Below are positions 43,541 through 54,590 of a stretch of 64,000 nucleotides of DNA, piece by piece. The notes under the pieces were generated by a model, which made no database searches, was not told where the DNA came from, and was given only the letters and a program-made list of their open reading frames with translations. The translations under genes and the position numbers were made by a program. This DNA is from Oncomelania hupensis (Eukaryota; Mollusca; Gastropoda; Littorinimorpha; Pomatiopsidae): the NCBI GenBank assembly GCA_036898135.1, contig CM072512.1:5608636-5672635 (forward strand), given 5' to 3'. Position 1 is the first letter of the stretch; each line of letters starts with the position of its first letter.

Positions 43541-44572
43541 TATTGAAGTCATCAAAAGCCTGTATGACAAGGCTACCAGTGCAGTCCTCCATAACAGCGT
43601 CATCGGGAACTGGTTCAGAACAACAATCGGTGTGCGTCAAGGATGCCTACTCTCTCCAACACTCTTCAACATCTTCCTAGAGCGCATCATGTCAGATGCT
43701 CTTGCAGATCACGAAGGCACAGTCAGCATAGGGGGTAGAGCAATCTCCAATCTTCGCTTTGCGGATGACATTGATGGATTGGCTGGAGAGGAACAAGAAC
43801 TTGAACAGCTGGTACAGAGGCTTGACACCACCTCCAGAGCATATGGAATGGAAATAAGTGCAGAGAAGACCAAAATGATGACCAACAACACCAATGGCAT
43901 CAGCACGGACATCAAAGTCCAAGGCCAATCCCTCAACACAGTGCATAGCTTCAAATATTTAGGAGCCATTGTATCAGACATTGGGTCCCGACAGGAAGTC
44001 CTCTCCAGGATCGCACAAACAACTGCTGCCCTGACAAGGTTGAAGCCCATTTGGAAAGACAGGACCATCAGTCTACATTCTAAAGTAAGACTGCTGCGCT
44101 CCCTTGTCATCTCCATCTTCCTATATGCTTGCGAAGCATGGACCCTCACAGCAGATCTACAACGAAGAAGACAAAGCATGGAGGATGTGCTACAGAAGAC
44201 TTCTGAGCATTTTTCCTATACCCAACACATCACTAACGACGAAGTCCGACAGACCATCACACAAGCCATTGGACAACACGATGACCTGCTCACAGTGGTG
44301 AAGAAACGGAAACTCCGATGGTATGGCCACGTCACCAGATCATCAGGCCTTGCAAAGACTATTCTGCAGGGCGCAGTGCAAGGAGGTAGAAGAAGAGGGA
44401 GACCGAAAAAGAGGTGGGAAGACAACATTCGAGAATGGACTGGTTTGACACTGAGCGAAGCCATCAGGGCTGCTGAGGACAGAGAAAGATGGAGTATGCT
44501 GGTTAAACGATAATCTGTGGTGCCCCTACGACCTCCGGGTTACGGGATAGGATAGGATAGGATAGGATATCT
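43541..44572 (+). mobile_element. Non-LTR retrotransposon, reverse transcriptase C-terminal half
   Basis: A frame open to the TAA at 44511-44513 (about 324 residues) holds reverse transcriptase landmarks in order: VRQGCLLSPTLFNIFLE, FADDIDGLAG (the catalytic Asp pair), EKTKMM and FKYLGAIVSD, then a C-terminal region with KKRKLRWYGHVTR and KRWEDNIREW. The endonuclease and the N-terminal half are missing: it begins directly after an ATT microsatellite. Compared with the copies at 42.4 and 44.9 kb, 44180-44216 has two compensating small indels that replace MRCYRRLL with an unrelated stretch, so it is not a working enzyme. The 3' end is a tail of ATAGG units. The clade (RTE-like or other) is not settled. 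Confidence 0.93.
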
Positions 44573-44668
44573 AATATTTGGTTAGTTAGTCATGATTTAT
44601 AGGGTCCAGAGGGCCGCAAAAAACCGAATCGGGACCATTATATCTCATCTCTCTCTCTATATATATAT

Positions 44669-45112
44669 CCCGTAACTCGAAGGTCGTTGGGGCACCACAG
44701 ATGATCGTTTAACCAGCGTACTCCAGCTTTATCTGTCCTCAGCAACCCTCATGGCTTCACTCAGTGTCAAGCCAGTCCATTCTCGAATGTTGTCCTCCCA
44801 CCTATTTTTCTGTCTCCGTCTTCTTTTGCCTCCTTGCACCGTGCCTTGCAGGATGATCTTTGCAAGGCCTGATGCTCTGTTGATGTGGCCATACCATCGG
44901 AGTTTCCGTTTCTTCACCACTGTGAGTATGTCCAATGGCTTGTGTGATGGTCTGTCGGATTTTGTTGTTGGTGATGTGCTGGGCATAGGAAAGGCCCAGA
45001 AGTCTTCTGTAGCACCTCATCTCCATGCTTTGTATTCTTCACTGTAGATCTGATGTGATGTTCCATGTTTCGCAAGCGTATAGAAAGATGGAGAGGACAA
45101 GGGAGCGCAGCC
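44669..45112 (-). mobile_element. 5'-truncated LINE copy (43.5-kb family)
   Basis: Minus-strand frames give RSLVLSIFLYACETWN, CYRRLLGLSYAQHIT and WEDNIREWTGLTLSEA, interrupted by small indels. The 3' end starts at CCCGTAACTCGAAGG (44669) and lacks the long GATAG tail. It abuts a GT microsatellite at 45115. Confidence 0.9.
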
Positions 45113-45114
45113 TA

Positions 45115-45295
45115 TGTGTGTGTGTGTGTGTGTGTGTGGGTGTGTGTGTGAGTGTGGGTGTGTGTGTGTGTGTGTTTATGTGTGTGTATGTATACACATA
45201 TAATATTCTGAATTTATACACATATCACATTCTGAATTTATACACATATAATATTCTGAATTTATACATATATAATATTCAATGTTCTGAATTTA
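45115..45295. repeat. GT array followed by 25-bp repeats
   Basis: GT repeats at 45115-45190 are followed by about four copies of ATATTCTGAATTTATACACA. Confidence 0.9.
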
Positions 45296-45359
45296 TGTTT
45301 CACAGAAAAAAAATCCACTATACCTATTAATAATCTGTACTGACTGTTTTTTTTTACAA

Positions 45360-45915
45360 AAAAACATCCAACAGGACTGTATAATAATGATTTTTGAATT
45401 GCTGTCCAATAATTAATATTGTTATCCTGAATATTTCGAATATATTGCGCGATTGCACTGCAGTCATAAATGAGATGATTAATAGAAATTGCTTGTTTGC
45501 AAATGCAAGCAACTTCCTTACAGTATTTTGTCCTCTACGAGTTCAAAGCAACACGATATGTTTAAACTGATAACAGTCCGCGAGGAATGTAACATTCCAT
45601 TATAGTATTTAATGCAAGGAAATTTAGGTTTTAAAATTTTCTCAATTATACTATATACTTTATTTTTTGAGAATGGTATACCGAGCTGAATAACAGCACT
45701 TCCATTTCCCCCCTCCCCACCCTCCCCACCCTCCCCCTTTTTTGTTTGTTATGGTTTGTTTTTGCAATCCTATCAGCCCAGTCATTATGATTTAATCCTC
45801 TATGAGATGATATCCAGCAAAATTGTACATTTGTTCCATTTATGATTATTAAACTATGAATAAGATATTTAATTTCATCTATAATGTAACTTCCCGCAAT
45901 ACTATTACACACTGA
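45360..45915 (-). mobile_element. LINE fragment with RNase H domain end
   Basis: The minus strand reads VQFCWISSHRGLNHNDWADR followed by IAK, the last RNase H motif of jockey/I-type LINEs (family form W-[IV]-P-S-H-x-G-I ... N-x2-A-D). About 300 bases further on, the frame CKQAISINHLIYDC is a typical Cys-His knuckle after RNase H. Frames are interrupted, so the copy is dead. It is a different family from the 43.5-kb LINE. Confidence 0.75.
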
Positions 45916-46359
45916 ATTTCCCGATAAATGGACAATAACGCATTAAAAAAACCAACAACTATAAAAGCAGCCACAAAATACCTGTGAACTATCCAGGTAT
46001 TCTAGACCCGGTTAATCCCAAATCCTATCTCTAAATTGATAATTAAATAATCGATCGGGAAATCGCCTGTAATCAATCTTTCAGTACAGTATTTTTAAAA
46101 CGTCGGGGAGTTGGGGCATACTGAAAGGCCATCAGGAAATACTGTGAAAATATCCAAATATAGGCACAAAAATCCAATGTCCGCCCTTCGTTTTGCGCCA
46201 CTCACTGCATCGTCTCAACGCTACGTAAAGACAACAATCCAATGACTGCGCGAGAATCCCCGCTGTCAGCCCAATCACAAGAAAACACGCCAAAATCGAC
46301 ACAAATTTTAGTTTTAACTGCAAATGCTAGTGCATTTATTGATTACACACCGTGAGCCT

Positions 46360-46412
46360 GTGTTCGATGCGCTTTGAACAGACTTGTGTTTGGTAATGCG
46401 CTTTATAAATCA

Positions 46413-46471
<59 letters not shown>

Positions 46472-46513
46472 GTATTAGTATTATAATTATTATTATTATT
46501 ATTATCATCATTA

Positions 46514-46592
<79 letters not shown>
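46360..46592. repeat. ATT array grown from a retroposon tail
   Basis: About 180 bases of ATT repeats with a few variants follow GCGCTTTATAAATCACATTA, a close relative of the 3' tails at 24206 and 54040. Confidence 0.9.
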
Positions 46593-47017
46593 TAGCCCTA
46601 CTGTCATTATCCTCACAATTGTTTTCCCCAATAAATGTAATGAAGGGCTTGGGGCAGGCAAAATAAACGTATCGCTAGCAGGCAGAGGCCATTTCTCCTC
46701 CTCCTTCTCTTCCATTTGCCATGGATTTTTAATTGTTGGCATCAAAGTCGAAAGGGGAGATAACTACAGCGCTGGCATTACAAAGCCAGGCAAGACAACT
46801 GGAGCGGTGGCTACAAGAGGGGAGATAACTCACTACCTGCGCAGCCGACAAAAACAACAAAACCGTCTGCAACCCACTTCAGGTAGCACGAGCCATGAGC
46901 TGGGTCACGTGACCCCCCAGACAACAAACTACCCCCATCCATCCCCTTCCACGGGAACAACTTCACCTGTCTCCCACATGCACCTTCTTTATCCCTGTTG
47001 GGCTGGGGAGCTATTAA

Positions 47018-47048
<31 letters not shown>

Positions 47049-47520
47049 TCCCCAACCCCCCTCGCACATCCCCACGCACCCGTCCCTATGAGCTGGCTGA
47101 GGAATTAAAAGCAACCCAAGCCAGCAACTAAGGCCGCAGTACTATCCATATGGAAGACATGACGCTCAAACTCTTTCTTCTGCTGGCTGTTCTACGTTAC
47201 GCCTCTCTGATAATACTCCACACGGCGTAACTGAGGCTTATGGTTGCCTCTCACTCCTGTAAGTTAAGCAAGCGCCAAGCCTCGGGAGTCTCAGCCACAG
47301 TGTGCGTGCTAGGTGCCCCTGCAAGTGCCAAAGATGGATTCACCACATTCTTCATCGTTAGCTGATATAAAAATGTAGGTAGGATGAGTTGTGGGGGAAA
47401 CTCAGAATAGAATTAATACGGTAACCCTCCGTCTGTGATGCCATAATAGCATCGTATCTACAGTTAATGGGGGGGGGGGGGAGGTTGGCTATTTTAGCGC
47501 AACAGTATACATTTGCGATG
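46593..47520. other. Gene-free stretch
   Basis: No exon is recognised. A CT-rich tract lies at 47020-47048 and a G run at 47468-47481. The block 47150-47340 is less repetitive but shows no family similarity. Confidence 0.5.
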
Positions 47521-47526
47521 TGGTGG

Positions 47527-47578
47527 TGGGGAAGAAGAAGAAGAAGAAGAAGAAGAAGAAGAAGAAGAAGAAGAAGAA

Positions 47579-47614
<36 letters not shown>
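47527..47614. repeat. Compound GAA / GAT microsatellite
   Basis: About 17 GAA units pass directly into about 10 GAT units. Read on the minus strand, the order (ATC then TTC) is the same as at 38778. Confidence 0.97.
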
Positions 47615-47622
<8 letters not shown>

Positions 47623-47708
47623 GGGGGAGGAGGGGGAGGAGGAAGAGGGGGCTAACCACTCCACAGCCCCTTTCCTCTTTTTTCCAAATACATTTTCCCT
47701 GATCGGAA

Positions 47709-48645
47709 ATGTTTATCTGTATCCCCTAAGTAATCCCATTCGGCCCTACCAGTGTATCCCCTAAGTAATCCCATTCAGCCCTACCACTGTATCCCCTTAG
47801 TAATCCCATTCAACTCTACCACTGTATCCCCTTATTAATCCCATTCGGCTCTACCACTGTATCCCCTTAGTAATCCCATTCAGCTCTACCACTGTATCCC
47901 CTTAGTAATCCCATTCAGTTCTACCACTGTATCCCCTAAGTAATCCCATTCAGCTCTACCAGTGTATCCCCTAAGTAATCCCATTCAGCCCTACCACTGT
48001 ATCCCCTAAGTAATCCCATTCAGCTCTACCAGTGTATCCCCTAAGTAATCCCATTCAGCTCTACCAGTGTATCCCCTAAGTAATCCCATTCAGCTCTACC
48101 ACTGTATCCCCTTAGTAATCCCATTCAGCTCTACCACAGTATCCCCTTAGTAATCCCATTCAGCTCTACCACAGTATCCCCTAAGTAATCCCATTCAGCT
48201 CTACCACTGTATCCCCTAAGTAATCCCATTCAGCTCTACCAGTGTATCCCTAAATAATCCCATTCAGCTCTACCAGTGTATCCCCTAAGTAATCCCATTC
48301 AGCTCTACCAGTGTATCCCCTAAGTAATCCCATTCAGCTCTACCACTGTATCCCCTTAGTAATCCCATTCAGCTCTACCAGTGTATCCCTAAGTAATCCC
48401 ATTCAGCCCTACCAGTGTATCCCTTAGTAATCCCATTCAGCTCTACCAGTGTATCCCTTAGTAATCCCATTCAGCCCTACCAGTGTATCCCTAAGTAATC
48501 CCATTCAGCTCTACCAGTGTATCCCTAAGTAATCCCATTCAGCTCTACCAGTGTATCCCCTTAGTAATCCCATTCATCTCTACCACTGTATCCCCTAAGT
48601 AATCCCATTCATCTCTACCACTGTATCCCCTTAGTAATCCCATTC
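47709..48645. repeat. 35-bp minisatellite, about 27 copies
   Basis: The unit contains TAATCCCATTCAGCTCTACC and TGTATCCCCT. Variants (CTAAG/CTTAG, AGTGT/ACTGT, loss of one C) are distributed in runs, which suggests local duplication. Confidence 0.97.
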
Positions 48646-48930
48646 TGAACCCATTCTAATCCCCTGAATTATATTGTTAGTTATGATTCATAGTTGTTGT
48701 CCCCAATCAAGTTCTTTTTTCTTCTTTTCCCCACTTAATACCCCCCCCCCCTGCTACCTCCCCCCCCCCCCCCCGCTATATAAATAAATAGTTTAACATT
48801 TTTATTTTATTTTTTAAATCTAAAATGTTAATTAATTATTGTGCATGTTTGTGTATATTATTTTAACCATGTCCATGTGCCCCTAATGGTTTTTTTCTGG
48901 AATAAAACTTGCCTTGCCTTGCCTTGCCTT
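48646..48930 (+). mobile_element. Retroposon tail inserted in the 35-bp array
   Basis: A unique AT-rich block of about 285 bases ends with GGAATAAAACTTGCCTTGCC and a short tail of CTTGC units. The 35-bp repeat resumes directly after it at 48931-48985. AATAAA plus a pentamer tail is a common non-LTR ending. Confidence 0.7.
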
Positions 48931-48985
48931 GCCATTCAGCTCTACCACTGTATCCCCTTAGTAATCAAATTCAGCCCTACCAGTG

Positions 48986-50050
48986 GGTAGCCTATATTAT
49001 ATAGCATGTATACTCTTCTTTTTTTTAAAGCAAGCGGCTCTACCAACCACCGCTCTTATTGCTATCATCATCAACAAACAGCGCCACGCAGGGGAAGTTA
49101 GCGTGCATCTGTAGCCACAGTCTCTCAGCCATTCACCTGATTAGGAACGATCGCGTCGTCCGATCAATTAGACAAATATCGCCCGTGACGTAATCCTACT
49201 GTCAACAGGGCCGCTGTCACGTAACAGCAGACACGATGGTCAATGAGGAGTTAAATGCACACTCGCAGCATCTGCATTGCACTAAACAAAACACAAATGA
49301 CGACGACGACGACCGAGACAACGGCGACGACGAAGCACTTGCATCAAGTCTGCACTATTGTATCTGAGACCACAAGGACTGTTGCGCTACAAGCCCCCAT
49401 CTCAGCTTAAAGGGTTTCTCAAGGAGCAAGATTAACATTTCCTAACATCGGGACCGAACTCAACATCGCCAAGACACATGCACACGTCTGGCAAGAGTGC
49501 AACAACGCCAATGACTGACTAAACTGAGTCACTTCAACCATCCACCGCACCCCCTATGTCCTTCAAAAGTCGGTTCCGCATTTGCTGCATGTTCTGCGCA
49601 CAGTGCCACGCCACGGACCGCTGAGCATCTGTCAACCATGCGTGTGGACGTGGTTGCACGCAAGCTGCTAGGTGCTGGAAATATTGTTGAGAAAGCAGAC
49701 GATGTTAATGTCGCATCCAGCTTTATGTAAACCCTTTTTTTTACAACTACTGCAGAAATGCCAACAACGGGCAATGTCCATTATCTGCAGCGGGGGTGAA
49801 AAAATCTAATCGCGTATAATCTTTTTGAATAGAAATAAATATCAGGATCTATCTATATATAGCATTAGGCAAATGGAAAAATGGAAATTACTCACACAAA
49901 ATATCCAGAACTATGACGCCAAACACCATGAGTTTAGTAATAAGGAAACAATAGTTGTCGTTGTGTTATATATAGCCTTCTGTCTTTTTCCTTCTTCGCA
50001 TGTATACACAAATGATTTAACAAAACAAGAACCCTTGGAATGCTAAAATC
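48986..50050. other. Gene-free stretch with moderate GC
   Basis: GAC/GCGAC-rich DNA lies at 49296-49330. A minus-strand open block 49529-49680 has a plausible composition but no recognised similarity and no decisive splice sites. Confidence 0.5.
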
Positions 50051-50057
50051 ATAACTG

Positions 50058-50176
50058 GAAGAAGAAGAAGAAGAAAAAGAAGAAGAAAAAGAAGAAGAAG
50101 AAGAAGTAGAAGAAGAAGAAGAAGAAGAAGAAGAAGAAGAAGAAGAAGAAGAAGAAGAAGAAGAAGAAGAAGAAGA
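50058..50176. repeat. GAA trinucleotide array
   Basis: About 39 GAA units with a few AAA and TAG interruptions. Confidence 0.98.
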
Positions 50177-50179
50177 TAA

Positions 50180-52600
50180 CTACAGCTGTGCGCTAACGAT
50201 ATTAACGTCATCAAGACAAATGTTCTAATCTATTAGCGTTTTGCTCGAAAAAGTATCACAACAATGACACTGAACACAGGGGCTCGACATCTTCATCTTT
50301 GCTCATTCATACATCATAAACCCGCTCTATACGAAGACAGATCTATTCGAAACTAAAGTATCAACTGACTTTTTTCCCCGCCCATCAATCGTCCAATGAC
50401 AGCCGGCGACACAAATAGCTCTCGGAAGCGAAACCCGAGCAGACGACAGCCCTTGCAAATTCAACCAGCTCTTTTCTTTCTCCTAGACGGATAATATAAT
50501 TTTCGCCGACCTTCGAGATAAGTAAATAACCTCTATGTCTTGATTTATGGACAATGGTTTATCGGTTTAGAGGTTTATGACAAGCTTGACAACTTGCCAC
50601 GAGGCCCAAGATGCCTGATCACACGCTAGGCAAATCCCGACATGTTTGTTTATCAACATTGACCTAATATCTTTCCCTCCTCCCTAGCCAGGCACCTCAA
50701 CATAAAGCGTGTTAAGACGTAGTAAACTAATAAAGTTTTGGGTACACATATACCCTACCCTCTTCAGTCATATCAACTCTTCTTATCCAGATTTTACGAG
50801 AAATTAGGTCTAAAACTCACACGCAAATGCAGATAACAATGTAGGACTTTCCTTCTTCCGAGAGCTCTCTGTATAATTATCAAAGACCAAAATAACGGTA
50901 CATGCTTGTGCTACTCTACTTCCTCTTCATCAACGAAAGCAACGCACGCACAGTTCATGTAGCAGTACCCAAAGACGGGGCACAGAACCCATAATTCTCT
51001 GAAATAACGGAAATACACCGAAAGCAAGACATTACCGGCTGTATTCCATGAGAATCGTAAAGACAGCAAGACATTGTTTTTCATGTTGTCATCAAGAGAA
51101 ACGATTAATGGGTTCGTACGTCGTATTGTTATTAATGTTAAGGTATTACTCATTCTTATAGAGTGGTATTCAGCTCAAGAGCGGCTCAAGGCGCTGGCAA
51201 ACACAGGATCTAACTCAAGCCGCCCGTGGCGCCCACTCTCTGCGTTGGGCGCATGCATCGTCTGGTTACGTGCCCTTAAATAAACAAACAGATATCTGTG
51301 AGTGAAAACAGTTCGTCGCTTTACAGGCTGCGCTAGTACGTGCCTCGTGGGGGGAAAAAACCCACCTTTTTTTTTCATCTGTCAGGTGTACAAGTAATCA
51401 ATGGTATCTGTGTGCGAGTGTGCTGTGTCCCTATCGATTGAGCATCGAGTGACGGAGAGAGCTAAACAGCTGAGGCTGCACTGTGGCTTGTCATGTGTTG
51501 TAGTCAGCCCTGCAGTCGCCGCTACAGCTCAATTGACTTTCATCTTATAATAAACCGTTTTATAAGCTCAAAAAGAGTTCATCAAGGCTGGACAACAATA
51601 GGCTTTCACTCCAAACCGCTCAAAGCTCCAACTTGCTTCTCGATGCGAACTGTCAAACGATCTTCAACGACCAAATGTACGCACGTTTATTTTGAGCTGA
51701 CTCATTACAAAAATACATAATAATTTACTACAGAACATTAGAACGGGCCACAGCTGATTGTGCACTTGATTTAACGAAATGTAAGAGAGAACGTGATACG
51801 GTAGGCGATAGTGTTTCCTATGAATGGAATTTATAAAACGTGATATGAAAACTGTGATAGTGACTTTTATGTATTTTGTAAAAACTTGTTGAAGTTATGA
51901 AATGTGATAGTGATAGAGAGCTGTGATAGTAGTAGCAGTAAGCTTTGTAGAAGTATGAATGTGTTGTATTGATGACATGTCATTTTTATAAACTGTTATA
52001 GTTTCTGGCGTTTCTAGTTTATGTGTTTATAACTGGAATATCTTTTATGATTTTAGATTGATTTAGGTTGATTGTAATGTTTGTTCATTTAACATATATT
52101 TAAATGTGCTTTTTGATTAATATTATAATGATCTACACTTGAGTAAATTCTTTTAGGTAATACAGATGTATTGTAATTTATTGTATGATTTGTCAATATT
52201 GGTATGTACACTTTCCACCAGCATTTTTTAAAATACAAAATTGTTTAAATTTAGAATTGTTTGAATGCATAATTGTATGAATAGAGACTTGTTTTCTAGA
52301 TGATAATAATTATAATTCGAAACAACAAAATTATATTAGACTATTTTCCTTGAAACTCATAGACAATAATTATAATTGTTGTCTATTGTTCACACTCACC
52401 CAGGAAACTTGAGCCCACATCACAAAACTACTCCATCAGATACACAGTTACAGTTTTGTTGCTCTTTTAGCGGAATGTACTTCACATTGTATACAATGTT
52501 TTTATCCTGTTGTAATCCTTCAATACATTATATTTATAACGGAAGGCGAGAAAACCAGTAATGAAGATATCTAGGTGTCTCAGTATTGTTAGCTGTTTCT
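50180..52600. other. Gene-free stretch
   Basis: At 50375-50420 CCCGCCCATCAATCGTCCAA resembles a GC box plus CCAAT box, and 51170-51260 has SINE-like GAGCGGCTCAAGGCGC. The block 51760-52350 is AT-rich with GTGATAGTGA repeats. No exon is recognised. Confidence 0.4.
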
Positions 52601-52613
52601 AGGAAATAGAGCA

Positions 52614-52623
52614 CGCAGGGGCC

Positions 52624-52658
<35 letters not shown>

Positions 52659-52676
52659 CAATGCGCGAACAGTACG
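52614..52676 (-). pseudogene. U6 snRNA pseudogene, partial
   Basis: The minus strand matches the highly conserved first half of U6 spliceosomal RNA over 45 bases (52658 to 52614), including ACTAAAATTGGAACGATACA, GAGAAGATTAGCATGGCC and CCTGCG. The 5' stem-loop (52676-52659) is degenerate, and after CCTGCG the sequence departs, so the 3' half with the U4- and U2-pairing end is missing. No T-run terminator and no clear Pol III promoter is visible. It is probably a retrotransposed copy. Confidence 0.88.
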
Positions 52677-53159
52677 TTAAATAGAGCAGTATTTCCTTGT
52701 TCTTTTTATCGGTCGTCGAATGGCACGCACCACTTGAGCCTCGGTCTGCTATTGGGTCAAAATGTTCACTGAAAGGTAAAAGTGACGGTGTGTATTCTGC
52801 TATGGGCTGGAAGCTTTATCTAAAAGGAAAGTTGTCGATGATCTTCTGATTGGATTAACTTTTATCTACAAAGGTTTTGTAAGGAATAGCCGTTGTGCTA
52901 TTGGTGGAATCATTACCTGAAAGGTAAACTGTCACTGATGCCAAATAATCGATGCAAAAACAATGATGGGATTAAAATCACTGCAAATCATTGGCGTAAG
53001 GACCTATAGTGTTCGAAACAAAGCAATCTTCTTCCTTTCTCTTTCTCCTTTCTTCTGCTACTACTACTACTAACCCTTAAGACAGGATTACGTTTTACAA
53101 CTGAATTTATTTCTTAATAATAATGCTACAATAAATGTAGCTTTAGTAACAAGATGTCG

Positions 53160-54087
53160 GAGGAGAGCATGAAATCTCTTTCTCTCAGTCGGCTAGAAAT
53201 CTTGGCTTTTTTTATGTCGAGTGACATGACGCTTGATTTCCATATTGCACAAGTTTGTAAATCAGCATAGGCTGCCTTGCGTCAGATCAGCTCCATTCGC
53301 TGCTACTTGACCATTCAAGCAACCATCACCTTAGTCTGTGCTTTAGTCTTGTCTAGGCTAGACTATTGTAATGCCCTACTGGCTTCCTGCCCGAGTCATC
53401 TCATAGACAAACTTAAAAAAGTCCAGAATTGTGCTGCTAGGCTAGTCTTCAGGGCAAAAAAAGCGCGATCACATCACTCCACTACTCCGTAAGCTTCATT
53501 GGCTACCCATAGAGGCCCGCATTAAATACAAACTGTCCGTACTGTGCCACAATTTCTTCTCTGGAACCTGCCCTTCATACCTGTCAGATCTGCTGTCTGT
53601 CTATGTCCCTTCTCGCACTCTTCGCTCTTCTTCTGACTCTCGCACACTCTGCATTCAAAAAACCAACACCAAAATGTACGGAGAACGGGCATTCACCTAT
53701 TGTGCACCCAGACAATGGAACACTCTTCCAGCCAACATCAGACACAAGCAGACCTCATTCAAGCAAGCTCTAAAATCTCACCTCTTCAAACTCTACTATC
53801 CTGACTAAATCCTTCATTCTATAGACCCTAGCCGCAGCTCATATTTGTTCTGCTTTTGGCTATGCTTGTGGATTTGCTGCGATTGTGATGACTTGTTTGC
53901 AGAAAGTTAACTTTATGTATTTTTTGATTTTATGGGTTTTTGTTTTTTTCTCATTGTATAATTTCTAATGCAATATTGTAAATTGCTTCATGTTTGTTTC
54001 TTTCTTTTCATGTAAAGCGCTATGCGCTTGTCTATAAAAAAGACAAGTAATAGCGCTATATAAATGTCCATTATTATTTATTATTAT
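53160..54087 (+). mobile_element. CR1/L2-like LINE, ORF2 C-terminus and 3' UTR
   Basis: Broken frames read ARNLGF, then LRQISSIRCYLTIQ, LSRLDYCNALLASCP, KKVQNCAARLVF, ITPLLRKLHWLPIEARIKYK, PSYLSDLLSVYVPSRTLRSS, YGERAFTYCAPRQWNTLPAN and LKSHLFKLYYPD-stop: the standard end of CR1/L2 group ORF2 after the reverse transcriptase. There is an in-frame TAG near 53266, a frameshift at the A7 run about 53455 and another at a T7 run about 53205. The 3' UTR ends AAAGCGCTATGCGCTTGTC, GCGCTATATAAATGTCC and ATT repeats. Confidence 0.93.
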
Positions 54088-54409
54088 TATGTCAAATGCC
54101 ATACAAAAATCAAATGTCATCTCCATATTATTAGAATTTGAATTTTTCAAGCAAATTAGTCATGCAATTTCATCACTACAACTTCTTATGATAATAATTA
54201 TATCTAACAAACACTGGGGGAAACCATACGGGAAAAAACATAGCAACCAGTTAGATAAAATAAAGTTATAAAGTAAGGTATACGGTCAGCATATTTTATT
54301 AATAATTTGGAGGGAAAAAAAGTGCAGTAATGATACACTTTTCTCCTTCTTGCGTATACCCTTAGCAAATCGATTATGCAAAGAAGGATGTTGTTGTTTG
54401 TAGATTATA

Positions 54410-54590
54410 GTCACACGACACTTTCGCATGTAGGTGACTACTGGACCGATTTATACTGACACCAGCGGGCCAGTTGTTGGTAAAGGGGAAAATAATATGA
54501 TCACACGTTGACCAATCCGGGATTCGAACCAGCGACCTTTCGGTTACTAGCGAGACGCTCTTACCAACTGAGCTACCCGGCCCCAGAAGG
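54410..54590 (-). mobile_element. tRNA-derived SINE, Thr-like head
   Basis: The minus strand begins GGCCGGGTAGCTCAGTTGGT and continues with a CTAGTAA anticodon-like loop and the B box GGTTCGAATCCC. T-stem and acceptor pairing are imperfect, and the copy continues for about 100 bases with TAAATCGGTCCAGTAGTCAC, so it is a SINE rather than a tRNA gene. Confidence 0.8.

Noticed and set aside
49529..49774. A minus-strand open block that could be a terminal exon (LTDAQRSVAWHCAQN-type frame)
   Set aside because: The composition is plausible but no family is recognised, two frames are open, and no splice evidence decides.
54410..54590. A functional tRNA-Thr gene on the minus strand
   Set aside because: The T-stem has mismatches, the acceptor depends on several G-U pairs, and the similarity continues into a SINE body.
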